The notes under the pieces: generated by a model
Databases searched by the model: none
What the model was told of the DNA's origin: nothing
The model's input: the letters and a program-made list of their open reading frames with translations, nothing else
In this document: piece by piece, positions 56,448 through 64,000 of the stretch
Position numbering within the stretch: the first letter of the stretch is position 1
Layout: each line of letters starts with the position of its first letter
Made by a program: the position numbers and the translations under genes
Assembly (NCBI GenBank): GCA_022821585.1
Contig: JAJEDI010000071.1
Coordinates: 30,846-94,845 of the forward strand
DNA length: 64,000 bases
Reading direction: 5' to 3'
Origin: Caldilineaceae bacterium
GTDB lineage: Bacteria > Chloroflexota > Anaerolineae > Caldilineales > Caldilineaceae

Positions 56448-57884
56448 ATGATAAACCTCGCACGCGACTTGGTATCGATGGCACTGTCCATGGGCGCGCA
56501 GTATGCCGAAGGCCGCGTCGTAGATCAGTCCCAACAGGCGATAAACGGTACGGACGGCGCTACCGGCGTCTCCGAGTTCACAACCTGCGGATTCGGAATC
56601 CGCGTCCTGGTTGACGGCCAGTGGGGATTCGCCAGCGACAACCTGTCCCAACAGCAGCCGTCGGCCACGGTCGGGAAAGCAATCTCGCTCGCCCGCGCTA
56701 TGCCGCGGCGCACGCGCACCGTCAGGCTGGCTGAACAGCCGCCCGTTCAAGCCATCCACGAGACGCCCTGCGAACAGGACCCATTCCAAATGCCTGTCGC
56801 CGAAAAGGTTGAGATGGTCCACGCCATCATGCAGGCCATGGCCGGCGCCAGCGACAAAGTGACCAAAACCCAGGCCAAGCTCGACTTCCGGCGCGAGACG
56901 TCGCAGCTGGTTACGTCGGAAGGTACCGAAATCGGACAGACCATCACCCTGACCGGCGCAGGACTGGCCGTTACCGTCTCGGACCGCGGTCAGGTCTTTC
57001 GCAGGACCTATCCCTATAGCCATACCGATTTTGGAACGGGAGGGTTCGAGTTGATCCTGGCCCTCAAACCGGTTGAAGCCGCCGCTACAATGGTTCATGA
57101 AGCGATCGAGCTGCTGGATGCCCCCCCTTGCAGCGATGCTGTCTCAACCGTCATCTTGGACCCGACACTCGTCGGCATGGTGCTTCACGAGACCATGGGC
57201 CATCCCATAGAAATGGATCGCGCCCTCGGTGACGAGTCGGACAACTTCGGGCCCAGTTTTCTGCAGGTCCACCACCTTGGCGAGTTCCAGTACGCATCCG
57301 AGTTGGTAAATATGGTCGCTGACGCAACCCGGCCCAAGGCGGTCGCAACCTATGGCTATGATCATGAGGGTGTCAAGGCCCAGAGCATTCCCATCATTAA
57401 GGGCGGGGTTTTCTCAAACTACCTGATGTCGCGCGAATGCGCCACGGAACTGGAGCAACCCAGCAATGGCACCGCCCGAGCCAGCAGTTGGAATCGCATC
57501 CCCATGGTGCGCATCACCAATCTCTCTCTCGTTCCCGGGGACTCGACACGCGAGCAGCTCATCTCCGAGACCGATGATGGACTCTACATCGAGACCTTCA
57601 AAGGCGGGGATATTGACGACAAGCGTCTCACCTTCAGTTTTATGGGCGAACGCGGGTGGCAAATTCGCGGCGGCAAAATCGTCGGCATGGTGAAAAACCC
57701 GGTCATCTACGGGGAGGCGCCCACTTTCTGGCGCAACTGCAGCGGAATCGCCGGCCCCGACGAGGACCGGGTGGTGGGTATCTCCAGTTGTGGTAAGGGT
57801 CTTCCGTGGCAGTTCATCCCCACCGGACAGGGAGGACCGCCGGCCCGGTTCGAGCAAGTTAAGGTTGGAGGAGGCATCGGATGA
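56448..57884 (+). CDS. tldD: TldD-type metalloprotease subunit
   Basis: This 478-residue protein carries the TldD active site H247-E-T-M-G-H252 (LHETMGHPIEMDRALGDE). N-terminal GVSEFTTCGFGIRVLVDGQWGFASDN and C-terminal RGGKIVGMVKNPVIYGEAPTFW features are also typical. TldD and TldE form a heterodimer whose chamber degrades unfolded peptides. It is known for maturing microcin B17 and removing the CcdA antitoxin. The stop overlaps the tldE start (ATGA). Its place inside a peptide importer operon suggests the imported peptide is its substrate. Confidence 0.9.
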   Translation: MINLARDLVSMALSMGAQYAEGRVVDQSQQAINGTDGATGVSEFTTCGFGIRVLVDGQWGFASDNLSQQQPSATVGKAISLARAMPRRTRTVRLAEQPPVQAIHETPCEQDPFQMPVAEKVEMVHAIMQAMAGASDKVTKTQAKLDFRRETSQLVTSEGTEIGQTITLTGAGLAVTVSDRGQVFRRTYPYSHTDFGTGGFELILALKPVEAAATMVHEAIELLDAPPCSDAVSTVILDPTLVGMVLHETMGHPIEMDRALGDESDNFGPSFLQVHHLGEFQYASELVNMVADATRPKAVATYGYDHEGVKAQSIPIIKGGVFSNYLMSRECATELEQPSNGTARASSWNRIPMVRITNLSLVPGDSTREQLISETDDGLYIETFKGGDIDDKRLTFSFMGERGWQIRGGKIVGMVKNPVIYGEAPTFWRNCSGIAGPDEDRVVGISSCGKGLPWQFIPTGQGGPPARFEQVKVGGGIG

Positions 57885-59311
57885 GCACCGACACTAGACC
57901 TGACATGCCTCTCGGCGAAGATCAGGCTCTGGAGGCCATCGAATTCGGCTTGCGAGCGAGTCCCGCCGACGCCACCGAAGTCCTGATCGTGGCGGAAAGT
58001 ACCGACCTGACGCGTTTCGCCAACCTCGCCATTCACCAGAACGTCACCGAAACACATCACCAGATCTACGTCCGCACCGTCTGGAATGGCCGGCTGGTCA
58101 TCGTCAAAGGCAACGATCTCTCGGAAGAAGCAGTGAAGCAAGCGTTGCTCCGCAGTGAGGAGTTAGCCGCCACCGTTTCCCCCAGCGCCGCTCTGCCGGA
58201 CTTCGCCTATCCGGTAAATTTCGTCGCAGAAGATGGACGCCAGGACGTGGTCACCTACAACCCGGCTACGGCGAGTTGCGGAGCCGAAGGCCGGGCCCGC
58301 ATCGTCGATCGAGCCTGCAACGTCTTCCGCAGCTGTGGCGTGAACGGTGCCGGCAACGTCCGCGTACGGCGGCTGGAAATGGCGGTGGGAAACTCGGCTG
58401 GACTGCGCCGTTACGCTCCCTTCTCGATCGTCGCCTTGGTGGCCGTGGCGCTGGACGCCGCCAACAACGCCTCGGGCTACAATTCCTGGATAGGCCGCGA
58501 CATTGAGGCGCTGGATGCCGAAGATCAGGCCAGGCAGGCTGCCGTCAAATGTCTGATGGGCCGCCGCCCCAGGCTGATTGAAGCCCGACCCATGACCGCC
58601 ATTCTCGAGCCGCCTGCAGTCGCGCAGCTGTTCTTCCACCTGAATTTCAGAAGCCTGGGCGTCTGGGGTGCGCAATCTGCCGGCAATCGTGACAACATCG
58701 TCTTTGACAATCTGGGTCGGCGGATCACTGCAGATACAATTACCGTCTACGATGAGATGATGACCGACGGCCTTCCGCCAATGCCGTTCGACTACGAAGG
58801 CGTTGACAAGCAGCGCCTCGACCTCATCGTCAATGGCGTCGCAAAGGGCATTGCGCACGACCTTACCAGCGCCGCCAGCTTCGGCCGCGCGCCCACCGGC
58901 CACGCGCAGATGCCCGCAAATGAGTTCGGTCCTTCGCCGCAACACCTCGTGATAGAGAGCGGCCAAAGTTCCGTCTCCGACCTGATCGAGTCCACCGAAT
59001 ACGGCGTGCTGGTGAGCCGGTTCCACGGTTTCGTCTCGCCTCTGTCGGGCAAAGAGGGGCACATGGCCGGCACCACTCGCGACGGACTCTTCCTGGTCGA
59101 GAACGGCCGCATCTCCGGCCCCATTCGCAACTTCCGCTGGATGGACCGGATGTTCTCGGCCTTCCAGACGGTCGAGGGTATATCCAAAGAGCGAAAAGTT
59201 CAGTTTACCGACGAGCTGTGGTTTCCAACCTGTGTAGTCGCCCCCACCATCAAACTTGGTCGGTTCAATTTCATCGATGTCCAACGCTGGACTGAGGAAC
59301 GCAGCCCTTGA
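57881..59311 (+). CDS. tldE: TldE/PmbA-type protease subunit
   Basis: This 476-residue partner of TldD shares the overall fold but has no HExxxH motif, as expected for TldE/PmbA. Typical parts are ATEVLIVAESTDLTRFANLAIHQN near the N-terminus, the central RPMTAILEPPAVAQLFFHL and the C-terminal KEGHMAGTTRDGLFLVENGRISGPIRNFRWMD. It overlaps tldD by four bases and its stop overlaps the TTG start of the permease gene. The heterodimer is probably cytosolic. Confidence 0.9.
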   Translation: MSTDTRPDMPLGEDQALEAIEFGLRASPADATEVLIVAESTDLTRFANLAIHQNVTETHHQIYVRTVWNGRLVIVKGNDLSEEAVKQALLRSEELAATVSPSAALPDFAYPVNFVAEDGRQDVVTYNPATASCGAEGRARIVDRACNVFRSCGVNGAGNVRVRRLEMAVGNSAGLRRYAPFSIVALVAVALDAANNASGYNSWIGRDIEALDAEDQARQAAVKCLMGRRPRLIEARPMTAILEPPAVAQLFFHLNFRSLGVWGAQSAGNRDNIVFDNLGRRITADTITVYDEMMTDGLPPMPFDYEGVDKQRLDLIVNGVAKGIAHDLTSAASFGRAPTGHAQMPANEFGPSPQHLVIESGQSSVSDLIESTEYGVLVSRFHGFVSPLSGKEGHMAGTTRDGLFLVENGRISGPIRNFRWMDRMFSAFQTVEGISKERKVQFTDELWFPTCVVAPTIKLGRFNFIDVQRWTEERSP

Positions 59312-60237
59312 GCAATTTCTGGTCCTATGTCATTCGACGGGCATGGCAGTCACTGACCATTCTCTTGGGCGTCTCCATCGTCGTTTTCGGCCTCATGCAC
59401 CTGAGCGGCGATCCGATTCGCCTGCTCGCACCCATCGACACGACCGCCGAGGAACTGGAGGCGATACGCAAGCTGCACGGCCTAGATCGCCCTCTTCCCG
59501 TACAGTATTGGAACTTCCTTTCCGGCGTTCTGCGCGGGGACTTCGGAAAGTCACTGCGCAGTGGCGAAAACGCCCTGCATCTTGCACTGGAACGCGTGCC
59601 GGCAACCGCAAGACTGGCGCTTACCGCCCTCGCCTTTTCTCTCATCGTCGCACTTCCGTTCGGTGTGCTGGCAGCAGTTAAGCGCAACACTTGGATCGAT
59701 CGCACGGTGATGGGCGCGGCGCTCATTGGTCAGAGTATGCCCGTGTTCTGGCTCGGCATCCTCTTGATTCTCGTGTTTGCTGTGAATCTTGGCGTGTTGC
59801 CTGCCACAGGCACGCGCGCCGGGTGGCGCAGCCTCATTCTGCCCGGAATCACATTGGGCATGTTCAATATGGCCCGCACCGCCCGGCTGCTTCGATCGGA
59901 GCTATTGGAAGTCCTGCAGGCCGAGTACATCATGACCGCCAGGGCCAAGGGCATGTCCGCACGCGTCGTTCTCTGGCGCCACGCCTTTCGCAATGCCGTC
60001 ATTCCCCTTGTGACGCTGATCGGCCTCGACCTGGGCGCTCTCCTGGCCGGTTCGGTCATCACCGAGACCATCTTTGCCTGGCCCGGAATTGGCCGCCTCT
60101 CCGTAAATGCGATCTACGGTCGTGACTATCCGGTCGTTCAGGCTGCGGTCCTGGTCGTGGCCTCAATCTATGTGATAATCAACTTTCTGGTCGATCTGTC
60201 GTACGCATTCCTCAACCCCAGAGTCAACCTGAGCTGA
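59308..60237 (+). CDS. dppB: Peptide ABC transporter permease, DppB/OppB type
   Basis: This 309-residue protein has six helices and the DppB hallmarks: LTILLGVSIVVFGLMHLSGDP at the N-terminus, EYIMTARAKGMSARVVLWRHAFRNAVIPLV for the ATPase-contacting loop and ETIFAWPGIGRLSVNAIYGRDYP. It starts with TTG at 59308, overlapping the tldE stop. DppC follows 11 bases downstream. ATPase genes (DppD/F) are absent from the operon. The symbol marks the family, not a proven dipeptide specificity. Confidence 0.9.
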   Translation: MSNFWSYVIRRAWQSLTILLGVSIVVFGLMHLSGDPIRLLAPIDTTAEELEAIRKLHGLDRPLPVQYWNFLSGVLRGDFGKSLRSGENALHLALERVPATARLALTALAFSLIVALPFGVLAAVKRNTWIDRTVMGAALIGQSMPVFWLGILLILVFAVNLGVLPATGTRAGWRSLILPGITLGMFNMARTARLLRSELLEVLQAEYIMTARAKGMSARVVLWRHAFRNAVIPLVTLIGLDLGALLAGSVITETIFAWPGIGRLSVNAIYGRDYPVVQAAVLVVASIYVIINFLVDLSYAFLNPRVNLS

Positions 60238-60248
60238 GTAGCTGGGCG

Positions 60249-61073
60249 ATGAAAGTTAGAGCCGGTGACAGAGGCATGATCCCGTTTGCGGCGGTGATCG
60301 TCATCATGATCGGTCTGGCTGCATTTGCACCGAACGTCGCGCCCTACACGCCTGACCATCAGGAACTCGCCAAAAGATTTCTGCCTCCCCTCACGCCCGG
60401 TCACTCTCTTGGGACCGACCACCTGGGACGCGATATCTTGACCCGGCTGGTCTTCGGCACAAGGATCTCTCTCAGTGTCGGCACAATAGCTGTCCTCATC
60501 TCAGTCCTGATCGGCACTGTGCTGGGTGTCTTGAGTGGCTACTACGGCGGCATGTTTGACGATATCGTAAACTGGTTCGTCAATGTGCAACTTGCTTTCC
60601 CATTCATACTGCTGGCTATCTCCGTGATCGCTGTACTGGGCCCCAGCCTTGTCAACATGATCATCGTCCTCGCAATTGGAGGGTGGCCGGCCTATGTCAG
60701 GGTCGTTCGCTCGAAAGTCTTCGTCCTCAAAGAGGTCGAATATGTCGAGGCGGTCAAGGCGATCGGGGCCGGCGATGCGCGCATCATGCTCAGGCATATC
60801 TTCCCCAACGTCGCCGCGCCGCTGATCGTCCTCACCTCTTTTGAGTTTGCCAAAATGGTCATCGCCGAAGCCGCACTGAGTTTTCTCGGCCTGGGACCGG
60901 GCGGCCTCGACTATTCATCCTGGGGCCTGATGCTGGCCGAAGGCAAGAACTACCTGGCCGTCGCCTGGTGGGTGGCAACCATTCCCGGCCTCGCCATAAT
61001 GACAGCCGTCCTCTCTATCAACATCGTCGGCGACTGGCTGCGCGACAGACTCGATCCCAAATTGCAGACCTGA
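60249..61073 (+). CDS. dppC: Peptide ABC transporter permease, DppC/OppC type
   Basis: This 274-residue permease has an N-terminal helix (VIVIMIGLAAFAPNV), HSLGTDHLGRDILTRLVFGTRISLSVG typical of DppC, the EAA loop EYVEAVKAIGAGDARIMLRHIFPNV and the terminal GDWLRDRLDPKL. It forms the pore with DppB. The N-terminus is short, without the extra cytoplasmic segment of some OppC proteins. The second binding-protein-like gene follows 98 bases downstream. Confidence 0.92.
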   Translation: MKVRAGDRGMIPFAAVIVIMIGLAAFAPNVAPYTPDHQELAKRFLPPLTPGHSLGTDHLGRDILTRLVFGTRISLSVGTIAVLISVLIGTVLGVLSGYYGGMFDDIVNWFVNVQLAFPFILLAISVIAVLGPSLVNMIIVLAIGGWPAYVRVVRSKVFVLKEVEYVEAVKAIGAGDARIMLRHIFPNVAAPLIVLTSFEFAKMVIAEAALSFLGLGPGGLDYSSWGLMLAEGKNYLAVAWWVATIPGLAIMTAVLSINIVGDWLRDRLDPKLQT

Positions 61074-61171
61074 ATCCAATGTTGGCGTCCAGCTTTACAA
61101 CCCGCGATTCGCCATCCCGATAGCAGGACTCTCGCCGTGCAAGCAACTGGACAATCAGAGGAGGCGCCAAG

Positions 61172-62581
61172 GTGAATGAGTTGCGAATGGCCCAATCGCA
61201 AGTGAACCTGCTTCAGCCGGAATTCACCACCGATCAGCCCGACCTGCAGACCATCCTTGCACTGGTGTACGAACCGCTCATGCATTGGCGCGGCGGACGC
61301 GTCACGCCGGGGTTGATCGCCTCTTACGAAGTCCGAAACGACGGCCGACTGTGGCTGCTAACATTGCGTGATGACGCCCGCTTCCATGATGGCTCACCCT
61401 GCACGAGTGAGCACGTCGTGCAAAGCCTGGAACGGATGCGGGGAGCAGGCGGCTCATTTGGAATGGGAGGCGTCTATTCTCCCTACTTTGAACCACTGAG
61501 TTTTGAGCCCGTAGGAAAAACGCAGCTGCAGGTCGAAAGTTCCTCTCCAACGGGCGACCTGGCCGACATCTTCGCCGCAGTCTACGTGGGGAAGCAGACC
61601 GGCCCATCCGACCCTCCATTAGGGACCGGTCCATTCATGCTCGAAGAGTACGTGGAGGGCGAACTGCTCCGGCTGTCAAGCGTGGACGGACCCGGCCATG
61701 ATTCGCAGTTCTCTGAACTTACTGTTTCGCAGATAGCGTCAGTCCCAGAACGGTACGACGCACTGATTCAAGGCCAGGTAGATCTGGCCACCGGACTTGA
61801 ACTGCTGCCGTCCCTTCCCCAAAACGACGGACTGACGTGGCGCAAGTCCACAAACACACTGTCCGTGACCGGCTTCCTCAACGGCTATGAAATCCCTTTT
61901 TCCCAGCCGGAAGCCCGTCTGGCGATCAATCTGGCGGTTGACGTAAACGAAATCATCGACAGCGTCTGGCCTGGACTTGCCGAGCCTGCGGCGACCGTCG
62001 TCAGCCCGTTTCACTTCGGCTTCTCCGACGCCCTGCGTCCGCACGGCTACGATCCCGAGCGCGCCAAGGACCTATTTGACACCTGTGATATGCCGGACGA
62101 GCTGCTCCTGCGCACGCCTCTCGTCATCCCCGATCGCGCACCGCAAGTGGCAGCGCTGATCAAGGAGCAACTCGCCCGCATCGGCATCCCTGTCCGCATC
62201 GAAGAAGAGACGGACCGCCCCAAATATGCCCAGGACACGAGCCGCAAACGCATCGGCCACATGGCGCTGTTCGATTCAAGCCCGTTAAGCACCTACCGCG
62301 TGCTGCAGGAGAAAATCTCCAGCCAGACGCAGGGACTCTGGTGGCAAGGCGTTGCGGACAGCAAGGCCGACAAACTAATGGATGCCGCCCATCTGTCTGT
62401 TGACAACAGCGAGAGGAGGGAAGCCTACAGCCGTTGTCTGTCCTGGCTTAACGCGAACCCGCACTGGCTGTACCTGTATCATCCCGTAAAGCTCCTTGCC
62501 CACCGCACAGAACTCTCCGGCATTGAAATGGACCATGCCGGTCTGATAAGACTTGGTCCTGCGCCAGGCCGCAGCACCTGA
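61172..62581 (+). CDS. Family 5 substrate-binding-like protein without signal peptide
   Basis: This 469-residue protein has the family 5 fold (QPDLQTILALVYEPL, RLWLLTLRDDARFHDGSPCTSEHVVQSLERM, GTGPFMLEEYVEGELLRL, CLSWLNANPHWLYLYHPVKLL). It begins directly in the fold, and the frame upstream is closed by TAG at 61121, so it has no export signal and should be cytosolic. A GTG start at 61172 follows AGAGGAGG (61157-61164). Known cytosolic members serve as ligand-sensing domains, as in SgrR. Here it may hold imported peptides for TldD/E; this is a guess. Confidence 0.8.
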   Translation: MNELRMAQSQVNLLQPEFTTDQPDLQTILALVYEPLMHWRGGRVTPGLIASYEVRNDGRLWLLTLRDDARFHDGSPCTSEHVVQSLERMRGAGGSFGMGGVYSPYFEPLSFEPVGKTQLQVESSSPTGDLADIFAAVYVGKQTGPSDPPLGTGPFMLEEYVEGELLRLSSVDGPGHDSQFSELTVSQIASVPERYDALIQGQVDLATGLELLPSLPQNDGLTWRKSTNTLSVTGFLNGYEIPFSQPEARLAINLAVDVNEIIDSVWPGLAEPAATVVSPFHFGFSDALRPHGYDPERAKDLFDTCDMPDELLLRTPLVIPDRAPQVAALIKEQLARIGIPVRIEEETDRPKYAQDTSRKRIGHMALFDSSPLSTYRVLQEKISSQTQGLWWQGVADSKADKLMDAAHLSVDNSERREAYSRCLSWLNANPHWLYLYHPVKLLAHRTELSGIEMDHAGLIRLGPAPGRST

Positions 62582-62612
62582 CTTACACTGGCCCCCCAGC
62601 AACCTCACCCGA

Positions 62613-63719
62613 TCACCCTACCCTGTACTTCTTCAGCAGTTCGTAATTCGGCGTGATCCCCAGCCCCGGACGGTCCGGCGCATCCACATTGCCGTCCGCG
62701 TCCAGCTTCATAGTCTCCTCGAAAATCTGCATGCGCAGCGGGTCCACCGTCTCCCGGTAAAACTCCAGGATCAGCCCGTTATTGATGGCGCATACAAGGT
62801 GGACATGCACCTCCTGCGCACCGTGCGGAGCGATCACCAGGTCCTCCGCCGACGTCAGCGCCGCCACCTGCATGAACTCCGTGATGCCACCCAGAATCTG
62901 CGCATCCGCATTGATTATCGCCGCCCCTTCACGCTCGATCAGGTCCCGGAAACCATAGCGAGTGTACTCGTTCTCCCCGGTTGCTATCGGAACTGTCGTC
63001 GCTCTCGCCACCCGCGCGTGCCCCCTGTAGTCGTCAGGCGCCACCGGCTCCTCGAACCAGAACGGTTCATACTTCTCCATCTTGCGCGCCATCTCGATCG
63101 CCTCGTGCGCCTTGTACGCGTTGTTTGCGTCAACCAGCAGTTTTACATCCGGCCCGATCGTCTCCCGCACCACCCGCACCCGTTCCACGTCCTCGTTGAT
63201 CGGCACCCCGCCGACCTTCATCTTGATCGCCTTCGCCCCCAGCGTCAGGTTCTCCTCCATCTCCTCCGCCAGCTCCCGCAGACCCTTGCCCTCCTCGTAA
63301 TAGCCGCCCGCGATGTAAGCTGGAATGCTGTCCCGGTAGCCGCCCAGCAGCTGGTAAACAGGCCGCCCCACCGCCTTGCCAATCAGGTCCCACAGCGCAA
63401 TATCGATGGCGCTGATCACCCGCGTCGACAGCCCCCGCCGCCCAACCAGCTTGGGCAGCCACATATCCTCCCAGATGCGCCGGTAGTTGAACGGATTCTC
63501 CCCCACCACAACCGGCTTGAAGTAGTCGATCAGCGTCGTCGTCAGATCGCTCCCCTGCCCCGACGCCGTACCCCCTCCCCATCCCACGCCCGTCACGCCT
63601 TCATCCGTGTAAATGTGCACCAGGTTCAGGCTCACATCCACATAGGTGTACTTCCCGTTGCTGATCGGCTTCGGCCGCGGCCACGCGTACCGCTCAACCG
63701 TCATATCCGTAATCTTCAT
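62613..63719 (-). CDS. Mandelate racemase-type enolase-superfamily enzyme (sugar acid dehydratase-like)
   Basis: This 368-residue enzyme has the complete mandelate-racemase catalytic set: K166-x-K168, D197, E223, E249, D272 and H299. Each is offset by only two from the Pseudomonas enzyme numbering, with the Asp-His dyad D272/H299. Acid sugar dehydratases of this subgroup make 2-keto-3-deoxy acids, which the KDG kinase/KDPG aldolase pair at 52-53.6 kb could use. The ATG at 63719 has a GGAGG site; upstream in-frame starts add no known domain. It is convergent with the peptide operon. Confidence 0.88.
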   Translation of the reverse strand: MKITDMTVERYAWPRPKPISNGKYTYVDVSLNLVHIYTDEGVTGVGWGGGTASGQGSDLTTTLIDYFKPVVVGENPFNYRRIWEDMWLPKLVGRRGLSTRVISAIDIALWDLIGKAVGRPVYQLLGGYRDSIPAYIAGGYYEEGKGLRELAEEMEENLTLGAKAIKMKVGGVPINEDVERVRVVRETIGPDVKLLVDANNAYKAHEAIEMARKMEKYEPFWFEEPVAPDDYRGHARVARATTVPIATGENEYTRYGFRDLIEREGAAIINADAQILGGITEFMQVAALTSAEDLVIAPHGAQEVHVHLVCAINNGLILEFYRETVDPLRMQIFEETMKLDADGNVDAPDRPGLGITPNYELLKKYRVG

Positions 63720-63860
63720 TACCCGCTTCCTCCAGTTCCTGGGCTGTCCTGTCCGCTCATGGTTCAAAAACTCATTCCCCGTTATACGCCCATTTCCAAC
63801 CCACCACAAACTCCAACCACCCGCAACGCCCCAAACCAACCACTAAAAACTAAAAACTGA

Positions 63861-64000
63861 CTAACCTGAGTTCGGAGTTAGATAGTGGTTGGCAATAGTG
63901 CCAACTCATTTTCGGGGAGATGAAGAGACGGCTTTTGGGGTTGCCAAGTGTAGGCAATCAGGCCGGCGATGAGATTGACAAGAAAGTTGGTGCTGCTGCG
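63861..64000 (-). mobile_element. End of an insertion sequence (possibly IS982-like), cut by the window edge
   Basis: From about 63861 (AACCTGAGTTCGGAG) onward the sequence changes character and carries a transposase C-terminus on the minus strand. The ACCTGAGTTCGG edge may be the terminal inverted repeat; the other end is outside the window. It follows a stretch of ACTAAAAACT units like those at the left end of repeat copy A. Confidence 0.5.
63878..64000 (-). CDS. Transposase C-terminal fragment (IS982-like), 5' part outside window
   Basis: The last 40 codons are visible: NFLVNLIAGLIAYTWQPQKP followed by SLHLPENELALLPTTI and a TAA at 63880-63878. This hydrophobic tail resembles the C-terminus of IS982-type DDE transposases, but an IS4- or IS5-type cannot be excluded. 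The catalytic residues are off the edge, so intactness cannot be judged. Confidence 0.55.
   Translation of the reverse strand, partial: RSSTNFLVNLIAGLIAYTWQPQKPSLHLPENELALLPTTI

Noticed and set aside
62553..63860. 435-codon open frame opposite the mandelate-racemase-type gene
   Set aside because: It is a basic, His/Arg-rich low-complexity product; the opposite strand encodes the complete catalytic set.

Overview
The window looks like a piece of a high-GC, free-living chemoheterotrophic Chloroflexota chromosome, probably a Caldilineales/Anaerolineae-type relative. This is an inference from three things: the paired radical-SAM and DUF2344 genes, several carbohydrate ABC importers whose binding proteins are twin-arginine lipoproteins, and a wealth of enolase-superfamily, RidA, RraA and TIM-barrel isomerase genes. 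Most genes are metabolic or transport genes with strong C-ending codon bias. No rRNA, CRISPR array, phage or plasmid module was seen. The only mobile-element gene is a transposase end at the right edge.

Layout. 1-3.2 kb: a partial M81 (MlrC-like) peptidase, a redoxin and a SelA-like PLP enzyme. 3.2-5.3 kb: a lower-GC island with two unknown proteins and a Phd/PIN toxin-antitoxin pair. 5.4-7.4 kb: an enolase-superfamily enzyme, RidA and tRNA-Glu. 8-11.2 kb: a promoter, a structured leader, a radical-SAM protein and its DUF2344 partner. 11.2-17.1 kb (minus): a carbohydrate importer operon with a ceramidase-like hydrolase and a Gfo/Idh oxidoreductase. 17.9-20.2 kb: a polytopic membrane domain fused to an SPFH protein, followed by an exported lectin-like protein. 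20.3-24.7 kb (minus): RraA, an aminotransferase, RidA, a cytochrome c lipoprotein and an M19 dipeptidase. 25.4-29.2 kb (minus): a threonine-synthase-like enzyme, an aberrant Cpn60 and a beta-propeller protein. 29.6-33.7 kb: an ABC-2 exporter. 34-37.6 kb: an orphan DUF433 gene, purM, enoyl-CoA hydratase, a K+ channel and tRNA-Val. 38-40.3 kb (minus): a glycosidase-like lipoprotein and MoaB. 40.7-47.1 kb: a second sugar importer operon with two sugar isomerases and an ACMSD-like amidohydrolase, behind a promoter with an operator-like palindrome and a folded leader. 47.2-53.6 kb (minus): a ScyD-GlcG fusion, a LysM-cytochrome c fusion, a degenerate J protein, KDG kinase and KDPG aldolase. 54.2-62.6 kb: a peptide-importer operon that also carries TldD and TldE. 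62.6-63.7 kb (minus): a mandelate-racemase-like enzyme. The right edge holds a transposase fragment.

How the genes work together. The sugar importers, enolase-superfamily dehydratases, isomerases and the KDG kinase/KDPG aldolase pair fit uptake of sugars or sugar acids and their conversion to pyruvate and triose phosphate. The peptide importer with TldD/E and the M19 dipeptidase fit peptide scavenging. None of the three importers has its own ATPase gene here, and no dedicated transcription factor is seen apart from the antitoxin and a possible ribbon-helix-helix protein.

The least explained parts are: the Cpn60 paralog with an arginine at the catalytic aspartate position, coupled to a propeller gene; the TldD/E peptide operon with a signal-less binding protein; the membrane-SPFH fusion with a nested start; a composite intergenic repeat family of about 180-410 bp; and the leader of the 41-kb sugar operon.
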